Notes under the pieces: model-generated
Told to the model about the DNA's origin: nothing
The model's database searches: none
Seen by the model: only the letters and a program-made list of their open reading frames with translations
In this document: positions 25,501-33,779 of the stretch, one piece after another
Position numbering within the stretch: position 1 is the stretch's first letter
Layout: every line of letters starts with the position of its first letter
Position numbers and translations under genes: made by a program
NCBI GenBank assembly: GCA_022548915.1
Contig: JAKZES010000057.1
Coordinates: 1-34,472 of the forward strand
Origin: Verrucomicrobiaceae bacterium E54
GTDB taxonomy: Bacteria > Verrucomicrobiota > Verrucomicrobiia > Verrucomicrobiales > Akkermansiaceae
Direction: 5' to 3'
Length of the DNA stretch: 34,472 nucleotides

Positions 25501-27537
25501 GTTGAAGGAACTGCTAGTATATCCTGTTCCGGAGTGGGGCTCCTAGTCTATTTGCGCGTCCGGGACACGGATGCCGGCAGCGTAGCGCTGGGTGAGTCGA
25601 CGACGGTGCAGGTTGAAATCATGAACCGCGGCAACGCGCCGTTGACAGTAACAGGATTGCTCCTCGAACCGTACAATGGATACCCTGGAGGGTTCAGCGG
25701 CGATTGGAGCGGGGTTATTCCGATAGGGGAGAGCGCGTTCGCTGATGTCACTTTTACTCCTAGCGACATTGGGTGGCATACAGCCGAGATCACAGTAATA
25801 TGCGACTATAATTGGGGCAATAATACCGGTACGATCTATGGCAACGGGGCTGCTCCCCCCGGTGAGTCAGCCATCTGGGTATGGACCGGGGGGTCGGCAA
25901 TTGATTTTGGTAATGTGTTTGTTGGGGCTTCTGCTGAGCGTTGGTTTTCATTTGGGAATAGTGGAAGTAGACCGATACTGGTGACTGGGATTACTTACCC
26001 TCAGGGTCTCACCGGACCACAATGGTCCGGGCTTCTTAACGAAGGTGAATCTCAGCAGATCATGGTCGTATTCACTGCTACAGCGGCTGGACCCTATAGC
26101 GAGACCATTTCTGTGCAGAGCGATGCTGCATACGGATCAGGAGAGATCGGGTGTGTTGCTGTTGTGGTAGAGGGAACAACGCCGGCTATTCAGCTTGGGG
26201 GAGATTTGGCCTTTGGACCCGTTTTGACTGGGGGCGTGTCGTCTGGCACCCTGAGAATAAGCAACATCGGGGACGCTGTGCTCACAGTTACGGGGATCCA
26301 GTATCCTACTGGTTTCGTTGGGGAGGATTGGAGTGGTATTATCCAACCTGGCGCCAGCAAAGATCTTTACGTTACGTTTCGACCCGGCGAGGCTGTGGCG
26401 TTTCAAGGAGAGATTGTAGTCGATAGCGATGCAACTACAGGGGACGAGTCGATAGCCTGTTCGGGTTATGGCATTCTAGAGACCTACTTTGACTGGGCGA
26501 GACGGCAGAGCCTAGATCCATACGGTGACGGTGCGAAGTACGCGGATCCAGACAGGGATGGCTGCATTAACGAACTGGAGTTTTTTCGTGGTTCGTCACC
26601 TCTACAGAAAGATTTTGAGCCTATGGTGACGGTTCTTCCATTGGAGCCTGGCCAGCAGCTCAAACTGCGCTATTGGAAGAGTGTTTCTGCGGGCCTTGTG
26701 AAAGAGTCGATCCAGTGGTCCGGGGACTTGGTGACATGGTCCGCCGGGAGCGACTTGGTTGATGGGCGTTCTGTGTCGTTTGTGACGCAACAAATTGGGG
26801 AAAGGTCCGGGGCTCGGCTCCTCGAAGCGACAGCGATCGACAGCGCTTCCGGAACGAGGCTATTTGCGCGGCTGTCGATCGTAGAGGGATTGGTTGCTAA
26901 ATGGGATTTCGACGGCAGTGGTGACGACAGCATCGGGCCATTTGATGCGGTTGCTGCAACCGCAAGCTACGACGGCTCGGGGGTCGCCGGGAATGCGGCG
27001 AATTTTGATGCCGACGAGTATGTGGACTTCGGGGATCAGGCTGCGTTCGAACTGAACAGTCATTCATTCTTCGCTTGGGTGAATCTGGACAGGATCGATC
27101 AGGCCCAGTGTGTGTTCAGTCTGCAGTTCTCGGGTTCCGGTGCTACGAAGTCCGGTCTCGCCTTCAATGTAACCGCCGAGAACGTGCTGGAGGTCCAGCA
27201 GGCGCAGAGCGACGGAAACGACTGGCTGACCGTGACGGGAACCCAAGCGCTCTCCCTTTCGGAATGGCACCACGTTGGCTACGTGAAGGACGGAGGTTCA
27301 GTGACACTGTATCTTGATGGGGTCGAAGCAGGCTCGGGCACTACGAAGGACGCCCTGTGGATCGGGGCCGGCTCACACCACACCGGCCTCGGTGCGGGCT
27401 GGAAGGATTTCAACGACTGCTATGACATGCTTTGGTTCCGAGGAAGGATTGATCAGGCGGCGCTTTGGGGTCGTCCGTTAACTCCCAGCGAGGTCAGCAG
27501 CGTTTTTCATAGTTGTGCGTCCGGCGCTGAGAATTGA
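22573..27537 (+). CDS. Giant secreted protein: beta-helix, seven choice-of-anchor-D repeats, LamG domain (1654 aa)
   Basis: A signal peptide (hydrophobic VVVAFAAFLSAAQGA) precedes the mature start at DYISPG. Residues about 40-580 look like a right-handed parallel beta-helix of the polymorphic outer-membrane-protein kind, with recurring NNS and GGGG turns. Residues about 588-1300 hold seven tandem units of about 100 residues of the choice-of-anchor-D (ASPM/SPD-2/Hydin-like) type, each with GDLAFGDV, a short NTGNSPLTV-like strand, WSGTIPPG and a closing CSGTG. A calcium-type linker DPDRDGCINELEF follows near 1335. A LamG/concanavalin-like domain starts around residue 1437 (VAKWDFDGSGDD...EWHHVGYVKDG...LYLDGV) and runs nearly to the end. 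No sorting signal is visible. The beta-helix region (about 23.2-24.0 kb) is AT-richer than the rest. The role is probably adhesion or carbohydrate binding. Confidence 0.85.
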   Translation: MWRSHVRPRCPQWRPVVVAFAAFLSAAQGADYISPGTGVQWSMDDLVANSDGVVTGAAGAYAVHDDVWIEVGDTLTVSAGDTLSFADGVVGSGDWPSLHIRGMLVTMGEQAAPITFTSGPLRGETTDFDRLLQFQDVSQTVNLNWVVFENANWGVGIFCSTNILMNNCRVRSCARGIYSTESDLRLSQCWIEDNGDEDKGGKVAGVFFSNGIFTAINTTFQNNNSYSTDGYPISGGGMCAEDSEVAITSCAFLNNSARWGGGFAALGGSVEITDTVFSENTTYRLGDDWSHGGGIGLDNATGIINRCSFSQNSGCGGGAVNMWECLEVRLLDCIFSGNSCPESEIPDSYGGGVAISSSSNIVIENSKFDGNRAQFGGSVYTDASAVVLTECRLENNYNHDDQIVHGGADLHFQSNSTVRVNRSSMDWVLYWHSDGVFENNLVAYEFESVSGSPIFRHNKALWVATGQDSTLLVANNIIGQYFWRRDSSSPVLRNNVFPGSSSIMRGPDWFAIIANTAAEVNALTGCSGNLQGDLQMDEFGLLPGSICIDAGSDEGAGEDYYSVARPIDGTLDGNALPDIGPFEFHPINIRLSGDLAFADTIVGSSLEGTLTITNVGTSPLVVSGLICPPGFSGDWSGTLRPGDSQEVVITFSPESAQEYAGTIVVVSDSPIPANNLDCSGTGIAQTRVISLQGDLAFGDLGAGSVLESSFTISNLGNSPLEVTSIACPEGFIAAWSGTVPAGGSQQVMVTFAPAEAKLYSGLIEVVSDATGGDATIGCSGNGSAPDRILSFHLMSGSPDFGDVPVGSSAECTFEIRNQGRDPVVLHGVTVPLDFVAGLVGEPVLPLTIGSGESIELLLRFEPQTIGLQNQALAAVSDASGGVTSVGCSGTGLGSSIVLTGDLAFGDVRIGESSVRTLNIANTGNSPLTVTEVLCPDGFSAVWSGTIPPGTSQDVPITFSPVTKGAHLGDIVVVGDHVEGTASISCSGVGLLVYLRVRDTDAGSVALGESTTVQVEIMNRGNAPLTVTGLLLEPYNGYPGGFSGDWSGVIPIGESAFADVTFTPSDIGWHTAEITVICDYNWGNNTGTIYGNGAAPPGESAIWVWTGGSAIDFGNVFVGASAERWFSFGNSGSRPILVTGITYPQGLTGPQWSGLLNEGESQQIMVVFTATAAGPYSETISVQSDAAYGSGEIGCVAVVVEGTTPAIQLGGDLAFGPVLTGGVSSGTLRISNIGDAVLTVTGIQYPTGFVGEDWSGIIQPGASKDLYVTFRPGEAVAFQGEIVVDSDATTGDESIACSGYGILETYFDWARRQSLDPYGDGAKYADPDRDGCINELEFFRGSSPLQKDFEPMVTVLPLEPGQQLKLRYWKSVSAGLVKESIQWSGDLVTWSAGSDLVDGRSVSFVTQQIGERSGARLLEATAIDSASGTRLFARLSIVEGLVAKWDFDGSGDDSIGPFDAVAATASYDGSGVAGNAANFDADEYVDFGDQAAFELNSHSFFAWVNLDRIDQAQCVFSLQFSGSGATKSGLAFNVTAENVLEVQQAQSDGNDWLTVTGTQALSLSEWHHVGYVKDGGSVTLYLDGVEAGSGTTKDALWIGAGSHHTGLGAGWKDFNDCYDMLWFRGRIDQAALWGRPLTPSEVSSVFHSCASGAEN

Positions 27538-27551
27538 TCGGCGGGAGGAGA

Positions 27552-27959
27552 TTATTCCTCGGAACGGGGTTTAAAGGCAACCTTCGCCAGAGCATCGGAA
27601 GGTGCAGCGAGGTCATGGTGGGCTGTGTGCACTGGGGCAGACCCAGGGTTCGACCCGCGGTCCAATCCCTCGACTAGGAGCGCCTCCTGCTCCGGAACCG
27701 GAAGGTCCGCGAGCTTCATGATCTCGGTGATCCACGCTGGACAGGCCCCCGTCAGCCGGGCGATTTCCGAGTAGCTCTCCACTGCCCCCTCCCGAATCAG
27801 CCGGTCGAAGTGGATGGCCAGCGCCATCAGGCGCGCCTCGCGGGGAACCGGCTTCGGAGGCTCAGGCGGCGGGGTGGCCGGCGCTTCCTCCAGCTTCTTG
27901 CATCCGTCCCGGACCCGCCTGAACTGGATCTTCGTCTCAATGGTCGGCCCGCTGCTCAT
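27552..27959 (-). CDS. Small helix-turn-helix protein of the recombinase cassette (135 aa)
   Basis: The start ATG (27957-27959) lies inside the 3' end of the recombinase gene, overlapping it by 23 nt, so the two are translationally linked. The N-terminal 45 residues are charged and Pro-rich (EAPATPPPEPPKPVP). Residues about 48-95 form a likely helix-turn-helix: LAIHFDRLIREG, then SYSEIARLTGACPAWITEIMKL, with the spacing of a DNA-recognition unit and some likeness to ParB/KorB-type helix-turn-helix segments. The tail is short and unstructured. It is the last gene of the four-gene set and may regulate or direct the recombinase; that role is inferred. Confidence 0.72.
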   Translation of the reverse strand: MSSGPTIETKIQFRRVRDGCKKLEEAPATPPPEPPKPVPREARLMALAIHFDRLIREGAVESYSEIARLTGACPAWITEIMKLADLPVPEQEALLVEGLDRGSNPGSAPVHTAHHDLAAPSDALAKVAFKPRSEE

Positions 27960-29499
27960 GGAAGTCGTCGTTGAATCCGTTCTCCCGGAAGGTGGTGGCG
28001 ATGGTCTCGCCGTCGTAGGTGACCCGCTCTATTAGGAGGGCGAGGAGTCGGCATTGGTCGGTGACGGGCATGGCGTCCCAAGCCCCATCGAAGGTTGCGA
28101 GCGCGGCCTTGACGGTCTCGGCGGTCACCTCGGGGCCAGCACCAGCCAGGGCATCGGCAATCTCAGCCAGCCGGTTCTCCCCGGCTTGGATTCGGTCCTG
28201 CAGGTCGGCCAGGCGGCGCGGGGCGTCGGCCCCACCAACGCACTCGGCCACCTTCCGCGCCGCGTCGCGCAGGGTGTGGCGCAGGGTTGCTTCCTCTTCG
28301 AGCAGGTCCTGTTTGTTCGCCTCCGCTTGCTCGCGCGCACGTGCGGCCACGTCGGCAACCAGGGCGGGGTCACGTCCGATACTCCGGATCTGATCGACCA
28401 CGAACCGCTCAATCTCCCCGGCCGGCACGGACTTCGTCGGGCAGCAGCCGCGTCCGCGTTTCAGGGCGTGGTGGCAGACGTAGTAGCGGTAGAGCCTGCC
28501 CTCTCCTTTCTTGGTGTAGGTGTGGTGCATGGCCACGCCGCACGACCCGCACCAGAGGAGCCCCCGGAGGAGGGCCCCGTGCTTGTTGCGGATGGAGGTT
28601 CCGCGGTCGCGACGGTTGCGGGTGAGCAGCGCCTGCACGGCACCCCATGTCTCCCGGTCGACGATCGCCTCATGGTTGGCTGGAAAGGTTTCGCCCTTGT
28701 AGGTGACCATTCCGATGTAGGCCGGGTTGGTGAGCATCCTGCGAAGGTTCGAGTTGTCCCACGGTTTCCCCCCGCATGCTTTCCCGCGCTTGCTCACCCA
28801 CGTCTTGCGAGCCCATCCGCGGCGGTTGAGTTCTTGCACGGTCGGCATTAGCGAGCCTCGTTCCAGGAACAGCCGGAAGATCCGCCGCACCTGCTTCGCC
28901 TCATCCTCGTTGACGACGAGTTTCCCGCGTTCGGGCGCCAGGTCGTAGCCGAGCATCACCCGCCCGCCGACCCACTTCCCCTTGCGCCGGGCGGCGCTCA
29001 TCTTGTCGCTGGTTCGCTCGGAGATGATCTCGCGCTCGAACTGAGCGAAGGAGAGGAGGATGTTGAGCGTGAGCCGGCCCATCGAGTGGGTCGTGTTGAA
29101 CTGCTGCGTTACCGACACGAACGAGCAGCCGTGGCGGTCGAGGACTTCCATCGCCCGGGCAAAATCAAGGAGGCTGCGGGAGAGCCGGTCCACCTTGTAG
29201 ACCACGATGCAGTCGACCTTACCCGCTGCTACGTCCGCCATGAGACGCTGCACTGCGGGGCGTTCGAGCGTGGCTCCCGAGAAGCCTCCGTCGTCGTAGC
29301 GTTCTTTGAGCGCCACCCAGCCCTCGTGCTTTTGACTCGCGATGAACGCCTCGGCGGCTTCGCGCTGGGCGTCGAGGGAATTGAATTCCTGCTCCAGCCC
29401 TTCCTCGGTGGATTTCCGGGTGTAGATCGCACAGCGGATCGGCTTCAGCCCGGCGGGGAGCTTCTTCTTCCGGTGGCGTGATGGTGATGCGGTGGTCAT
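27937..29499 (-). CDS. Large serine recombinase (520 aa)
   Basis: This is a site-specific recombinase of the resolvase/invertase superfamily with the long C-terminal part typical of integrating elements. The catalytic domain (about 20-165) holds Ser30 in YTRKST, the DRLSR arginines R105 and R108, and the SERTSDKM helix. The recombinase domain (about 180-300) holds RRKGKWVGGR and LTNPAYIG. A zinc ribbon has C317 and C320 (CGSC) with C342 and C352/C353. A coiled-coil-like helix (about 385-430) follows. All expected catalytic parts are present, so it is probably active. It overlaps the DUF2924 gene by 4 nt (ATGA) and the helix-turn-helix gene by 23 nt. Its attachment sites cannot be recognised from sequence alone. 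Confidence 0.94.
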   Translation of the reverse strand: MTTASPSRHRKKKLPAGLKPIRCAIYTRKSTEEGLEQEFNSLDAQREAAEAFIASQKHEGWVALKERYDDGGFSGATLERPAVQRLMADVAAGKVDCIVVYKVDRLSRSLLDFARAMEVLDRHGCSFVSVTQQFNTTHSMGRLTLNILLSFAQFEREIISERTSDKMSAARRKGKWVGGRVMLGYDLAPERGKLVVNEDEAKQVRRIFRLFLERGSLMPTVQELNRRGWARKTWVSKRGKACGGKPWDNSNLRRMLTNPAYIGMVTYKGETFPANHEAIVDRETWGAVQALLTRNRRDRGTSIRNKHGALLRGLLWCGSCGVAMHHTYTKKGEGRLYRYYVCHHALKRGRGCCPTKSVPAGEIERFVVDQIRSIGRDPALVADVAARAREQAEANKQDLLEEEATLRHTLRDAARKVAECVGGADAPRRLADLQDRIQAGENRLAEIADALAGAGPEVTAETVKAALATFDGAWDAMPVTDQCRLLALLIERVTYDGETIATTFRENGFNDDFHEQRADH

Positions 29500-30011
29500 G
29501 GCTTCCTCGATTTGGCGGGTCCGAGCCCAAAGAATTTCCGGCCGTTCCAGTGGGAACCGGTGACGGCCTGGGCGATGGCGGTGAGGCTGCGGTAGCGCTG
29601 CCCCTCGAACTCAAACCCCTTGTCGAGGACCATCACGACCAGGGTGCGGCCCTGGTATTCGCGGGTCAGCACCGTGCCGGGCAGGAGTTCCGCGGGCGGG
29701 GCGGACGGGGTGAATGGCTTCGTCACCGTGGTTCCGCCGCCCTCGTCCGGCATCTTGAACCCGCGAGGCACCCGCATCCGGAGGAAGCGGATATCGGCCA
29801 GTTCCTCGGCGCGCTTCAGCGCCTCCTGGGAAAGCCCCCCGTAAGCAATCTCCTGGATCTTCCAGGCGATCCTGCGACGGAGCTGCGTCCGGTTCCGGTT
29901 GGTGGTCGGCTCGCCCCAGACCTCGAGGAACCGGGCCTGCATTTCCGCCACGCTCATTTTGGCCAGTTCGGCGATCTGGCGGGCGACTTCGGCATCCTTC
30001 TTCGCACTCAT
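29496..30011 (-). CDS. DUF2924 family protein, recombinase partner (171 aa)
   Basis: The sequence matches the DUF2924 group, which is usually encoded next to large serine recombinases. An N-terminal helical region has IAELAKMSVAEMQARFLEVWGE and NRTQLRRRIAWKIQEIAYGGLS. The C-terminal half has LLPGTVLTREYQGRTLVVMVL, DKGFEFEGQRYRSLTAIAQAVTGSHWNG and a final FFGL, a small beta-rich module resembling the RAMA/ParB-linked domains that close with TGSHWNGxxFFGL. Function is not established; it may bind DNA near the recombination site. ATGA overlaps at both ends tie it to the 56-aa gene before it and to the recombinase after it. Confidence 0.88.
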   Translation of the reverse strand: MSAKKDAEVARQIAELAKMSVAEMQARFLEVWGEPTTNRNRTQLRRRIAWKIQEIAYGGLSQEALKRAEELADIRFLRMRVPRGFKMPDEGGGTTVTKPFTPSAPPAELLPGTVLTREYQGRTLVVMVLDKGFEFEGQRYRSLTAIAQAVTGSHWNGRKFFGLGPAKSRKP

Positions 30012-30178
30012 GAACTCTCTGCTCTCTGGTCCGCATGAGCGCTCGACTCCGGGAGCACCTCAAGGTCTTTCTCCGGGGGATCTTTGAGGGCGCGAAGCAC
30101 GCCCCGGGCGAGAATTTCGGCGATCTCGGCGCGGCGCTGGTCGGGGGTGAGTTCGGCGGGATCGAGGGCTCGGGTCAT
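30008..30178 (-). CDS. Small protein at the head of the recombinase cassette (56 aa)
   Basis: The frame from ATG 30178 gives a short acidic protein (TRALDPAELTPDQRRAEIAEILARGVLRAL, seen in two parts). Its helix EIAEILARGVLR is the sort found in small proteins encoded before DUF2924/recombinase pairs. The stop overlaps the DUF2924 start as ATGA, which supports real translation. An in-frame ATG further up at 30313 adds only unlikely residues. No function is known to me; it may be a regulator or an adaptor. Confidence 0.65.
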   Translation of the reverse strand: MTRALDPAELTPDQRRAEIAEILARGVLRALKDPPEKDLEVLPESSAHADQRAESS

Positions 30179-30343
30179 GCCCTTCCCATGCGAAGGCGAT
30201 CCATGGTCTGGCCCTACCCGATGCAATTCGTCATTCCTACGGCCGCACCAACGGAATACCCCCGGAACCCAATTGCTCCGAACCAGCCGGGAGGAACAAG
30301 AGACGCTGCGCAACGTCCGTCAAAAAACGACACTCCCGCGCGC

Positions 30344-30372
30344 TTGACACGTGGGTCGAAGCTCTGTGCCAT
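30344..30372 (+). promoter_or_regulatory. Possible promoter of the 30382 surface-protein gene
   Basis: A perfect -35 TTGACA (30344-30349) is followed at 17 nt by TGCCAT (30367-30372), a weak -10. It would place the transcription start next to the ATG at 30382, giving an almost leaderless message unless translation begins at ATG 30460. Confidence 0.3.
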
Positions 30373-30381
30373 TAAACTCCC

Positions 30382-33300
30382 ATGGAAAAAGGGCGTTGTT
30401 TTATATCTACCGCACCTCAACTCGGGATCCAACGAGGGGTCGCAAAGCTGCTCTGCTGCATGACAGCGCTAGGCTGGACGACCTTCTCCGCATTCTCGCA
30501 GAGCGGACCTATCGCGCACCTCGCGTTTGAAGGGAATCTCAATGCAACAGGGTCTGAGCTCTTGGCAGTCACGAGTCACGGAAGCCCTACTCTTCGATCC
30601 GAGGCTGGAAACGGCTTCATCGACCTCGATGGGCAACAGGGCTACCTCACGATGACCCCGCGTTCGTATTTCTCTCCTCAATCGAGTGACTACACCGTGG
30701 CGTGCTGGGTAAAGTGGCCGTTACGCGACACATCATCAGATCCTGTGAATCCAACCGAGGTTGAGGCGTCTTCCGGGAGCGCCGTCGAGATGCTCAATCC
30801 CCCCGCAGGATCCACAATCACAGGCACTTTCGATTTCATCGTAGAAACGGACGACAACGCGATTCGTGTCCGCCTTATGGACGACGAAGGAGGGTTCTCG
30901 GGATTTTCTTCCGATTACACTGAACTACCAAATGGCCGGAGGCGGTTCACCTTCGCGGTCGATACTATCGCGCGCTGGTCCTCCAGTTTGCAATCCGTAG
31001 TTACCAAGCAGCTTTATGTGGAGGCGCGTCAGGATCCAGCGCTCGGACTCCCATTTGACCAGTCTTGGAAGGCTTCAGCTGGAAGAGCGGTTTCGATCGA
31101 CAATCGCCATGTTGAGACAACGTCCGCCCACCTCTTCATGGCCAGCAACCTTCTTGCACCAGGAGTTGGGGGGGCCACTTGGATCCAGTTCGGAGGAAGG
31201 AGCCAGGAAGGCACGCCCTTTTTTGGAATGAGACCAGGAGGCGGCAACGAAACGCTCACAATTACGCACGGCGCAACCAACATTCGGGATGGGAGGTGGC
31301 ACCATGTGGCTGGCGTGCGAAGAGGGAACACCGTTGAAATATGGGTAGACGGCGTGCTCGACGGCAGTGTCACAAACGCGAATTTGGGATCGGTCAACCT
31401 CGAAGATGTTGACTCCTATGGCCAGCAAGATCCGACCGTCCCGATCTACATCGGTTACCAGCCATCGTATACTGGCACGGAGTTCGTCGGATCCATGGAT
31501 GATCTTATCGTCTTCAAGAGGGCGCTTAGCAGTTCGGAAATCGACTCGATGGTTGCAACTGGCATTGGCGCTCCATCTCCGCCAAACATTACCAACATTC
31601 TTCTGACACAGCTCACCTCTAATTCGCTCAGTTTCACGTGGGGGGCGACATTTCCTGATGACCCCGGTAGGTCGACCGCAGGTCTAGCCTACGAACTGGA
31701 GTATCGGGCCCTCGGCGACGAAGCATGGATAGGAGCGAGTCCTGCTACGACAAGCATACAGCTTTCGGGGCTGGCATCCTTTACCCCCTATGAAGTGCGA
31801 ATTCGGGCGATCAACGGCGGGCAAACTGGCGGATGGTCTCTCAGCAGCCCTCATGTCACGGGAACGGAAGTCGTTTACGAGAATGAGGAGTGTATTGTTT
31901 ATCAGGGTCCGCGGGGAGGATTTGATTATCCAGATCAATTGTTGGAGGAGGCGCTCGGTTTCGCGACTGAAGAGATGGTATCGGATCTGGTTAGCGATTT
32001 GATCGATATCAATGGCATTCCGCTTTTCTACGACCTATTCATCACGGCAGCCGTCAAATTTGTGAATGCCGCACTTTCGGCGGGTGACCCTAAGTTTTAT
32101 CCCTTCATAATGCACCCAGATATCCAACTTCGTGGCTTGGATATTCCCCTCTTAGGCACCATTGAAGGAACGATGTTTGCGCCTGAATGGGAGCCCCTGC
32201 AGCTTGGAATGCTTATCGAAATGCGTGACCAAGGAAATAGCTTGATCTCGGATATTGAATTTGTTCACTACAACTTTTTTTGGCCAATCGAGCACCGGAT
32301 TCTTGTCCCGCAGGGGGAGGTGCATAGGCTTGCTCCCGGGAATAACTATATCTTGCTAATAAAGCAGCAAGTTGGCCTTCAGCCGGTGGATTTCTGGTCG
32401 AATATTAATTCAGTATATATATTCAGTGATGCTGCGTTGGAGGTCGATGCTGAACTCGTATTCGATATTATCCGGAGCCCGAGAGGTACGATCATAGGAA
32501 ACTATCGCGGCGATTTGTCGGATGGTGGGCGATTTAGTGTACTCGGCATGGATAATGGCAAAGCATTTATCATGCTCGAGCCTTTTGGAGGAGGAATCAA
32601 GACTTGGAGGGACGTGGCCGTGAGTGAGGACGGCACTTTTGTGGTCGAAGGTCCATGGATAGTCCTTGGTCTTCCCGAGTATGTTCTTTCGGGAGCATTT
32701 TCGTCGACGGGGGACAACATTCAGGTGGATTTGCTCTATGAGTCGGCGTATGACCTGCCGATCTCGGGACAGGCATTAGCAGCGTCCCCTAGTGGGTCAC
32801 ATGACAGTTCGGCAGGGCTGTTCCAGCGTGAGGTGAATCTTCTGGCACTTCGTCAGATGCAGGATGCATGGGTTGCCGGCGGGTCAGATGGATTTGCGCA
32901 CGTTGTCATCACGACGAATGAGGGAACCATCAGCGAGGTGGTTGCGGTTGCGGCGGATGGCTCCTTTAGTTTCGTGACGGAGCAAGGAGAGACGGTCCTC
33001 GGAGCAGTGGTTGATGGCTCGTATTCCATTTCGATTCTGGACACTGAGGGAGGCTCGCAAGGGCTCAGTGTGGCGAAGGTTAACCCGGAGGGCTCGTATG
33101 CAGCTTGGCAGGGCGACGCATTTGGATCCATCCCGTTGAGTTTGCGGGGACCAGAGGAGGATCCTGACATGGACGGCCGCGTGAACCTTTTAGAGTTTCT
33201 CGAAGGAACTGATCCCGGCGTGGCCGATGTTAGTGGCGGTGCTAGCCTGGCGATTAGCGGCCAGACGCCGGAGGACAGGTTTTTCGAGTATAAGCACGCG

Positions 33301-33486
33301 CTCCGAGCCGATCTCGTTGGGGTCGACTACTGGGTAGAGGAGTCACGCGACGGAAGCATTTGGTCGACTGTGCCGGAGGAGCGTATTTCGAGGACAGAGG
33401 GTGACGGAACGTTGATTCTGCGGGCGGTCGACCCGGTGGCGAATGAGTCGGGGATGATGCGTGTTCGGGCCGAACTGGCGGAGTGA
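30382..33486 (+). CDS. Secreted LamG/fibronectin III repeat protein (1034 aa)
   Basis: The first 43 residues are a long N-terminus ending in a hydrophobic signal (LLCCMTALGWTTFSAFS), so ATG 30460 is an alternative start. A LamG-type domain (about 45-395, IAHLAFEGNLNATG...DGRWHHVAGV...IWVDGVLDG...GSMDDLIVFKRAL) is split by an insert of about 150 residues. A fibronectin type III module (about 400-495, SLSFTWGATF...YELEYRAL...FTPYEVRIRAI) follows. The middle (about 500-900) is unrecognised. Near residue 930 is DPDMDGRVNLLEFLEGTDP, the calcium-loop linker seen in other large secreted proteins of this group, followed by a final beta domain. No barrel, lipobox or sorting tail is visible. Parts near 31.9-32.5 kb are AT-rich. 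It lies beyond the recombinase cassette, divergent from it. Confidence 0.8.
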   Translation: MEKGRCFISTAPQLGIQRGVAKLLCCMTALGWTTFSAFSQSGPIAHLAFEGNLNATGSELLAVTSHGSPTLRSEAGNGFIDLDGQQGYLTMTPRSYFSPQSSDYTVACWVKWPLRDTSSDPVNPTEVEASSGSAVEMLNPPAGSTITGTFDFIVETDDNAIRVRLMDDEGGFSGFSSDYTELPNGRRRFTFAVDTIARWSSSLQSVVTKQLYVEARQDPALGLPFDQSWKASAGRAVSIDNRHVETTSAHLFMASNLLAPGVGGATWIQFGGRSQEGTPFFGMRPGGGNETLTITHGATNIRDGRWHHVAGVRRGNTVEIWVDGVLDGSVTNANLGSVNLEDVDSYGQQDPTVPIYIGYQPSYTGTEFVGSMDDLIVFKRALSSSEIDSMVATGIGAPSPPNITNILLTQLTSNSLSFTWGATFPDDPGRSTAGLAYELEYRALGDEAWIGASPATTSIQLSGLASFTPYEVRIRAINGGQTGGWSLSSPHVTGTEVVYENEECIVYQGPRGGFDYPDQLLEEALGFATEEMVSDLVSDLIDINGIPLFYDLFITAAVKFVNAALSAGDPKFYPFIMHPDIQLRGLDIPLLGTIEGTMFAPEWEPLQLGMLIEMRDQGNSLISDIEFVHYNFFWPIEHRILVPQGEVHRLAPGNNYILLIKQQVGLQPVDFWSNINSVYIFSDAALEVDAELVFDIIRSPRGTIIGNYRGDLSDGGRFSVLGMDNGKAFIMLEPFGGGIKTWRDVAVSEDGTFVVEGPWIVLGLPEYVLSGAFSSTGDNIQVDLLYESAYDLPISGQALAASPSGSHDSSAGLFQREVNLLALRQMQDAWVAGGSDGFAHVVITTNEGTISEVVAVAADGSFSFVTEQGETVLGAVVDGSYSISILDTEGGSQGLSVAKVNPEGSYAAWQGDAFGSIPLSLRGPEEDPDMDGRVNLLEFLEGTDPGVADVSGGASLAISGQTPEDRFFEYKHALRADLVGVDYWVEESRDGSIWSTVPEERISRTEGDGTLILRAVDPVANESGMMRVRAELAE

Positions 33487-33612
33487 TTGGCTATGGCTCG
33501 GTGGAGGCTTATGACCGCTGGCTAGCCGAGGCGTGATCCCATGCGGCGAGGCTGCAGAAACTGGCCCAGGCGCTCCTAGGAACAGGCAGGCATCAGCCGA
33601 CGTTCCCAGAGC

Positions 33613-33640
33613 TTGACAACGGTTAAGAACCCTTTATTTT
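33613..33640 (+). promoter_or_regulatory. Promoter of the XRE gene with an operator-like palindrome
   Basis: TTGACA (33613-33618), a 16-nt spacer, then TATTTT (33635-33640). The spacer contains the perfect inverted repeat GGTT-AAG-AACC (33621-33631), a likely operator for autorepression. The same half-site in reverse, TTAACC, recurs at 33725-33730 in the leader. The leader to ATG 33780 is about 130 nt. The rest of the 33487-33779 gap shows no gene. Confidence 0.5.
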
Positions 33641-33779
33641 CCCCCTGAGGCCCGGCCTCAAGCCACAACCAAGACACACACCACCCCGCCGGCACGCGAG
33701 CCAGAAACCCCTCAGCATCAACAGTTAACCTACCATGTATTGCCTTCTCGCGTTCCGGTCCACAACAGACACACGCACA

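Noticed and set aside
27538-30381. Attachment sites of the recombinase cassette
   Set aside because: I looked for direct or inverted repeats at the cassette edges and found only short matches such as CGGGAGGA, which are too weak to call; serine-recombinase cores can be two bases.
22573-33486. CRISPR array or tandem DNA repeat in the giant genes
   Set aside because: The repeats are protein-level units of about 100 residues with diverged DNA; no short identical repeats with regular spacers are present.
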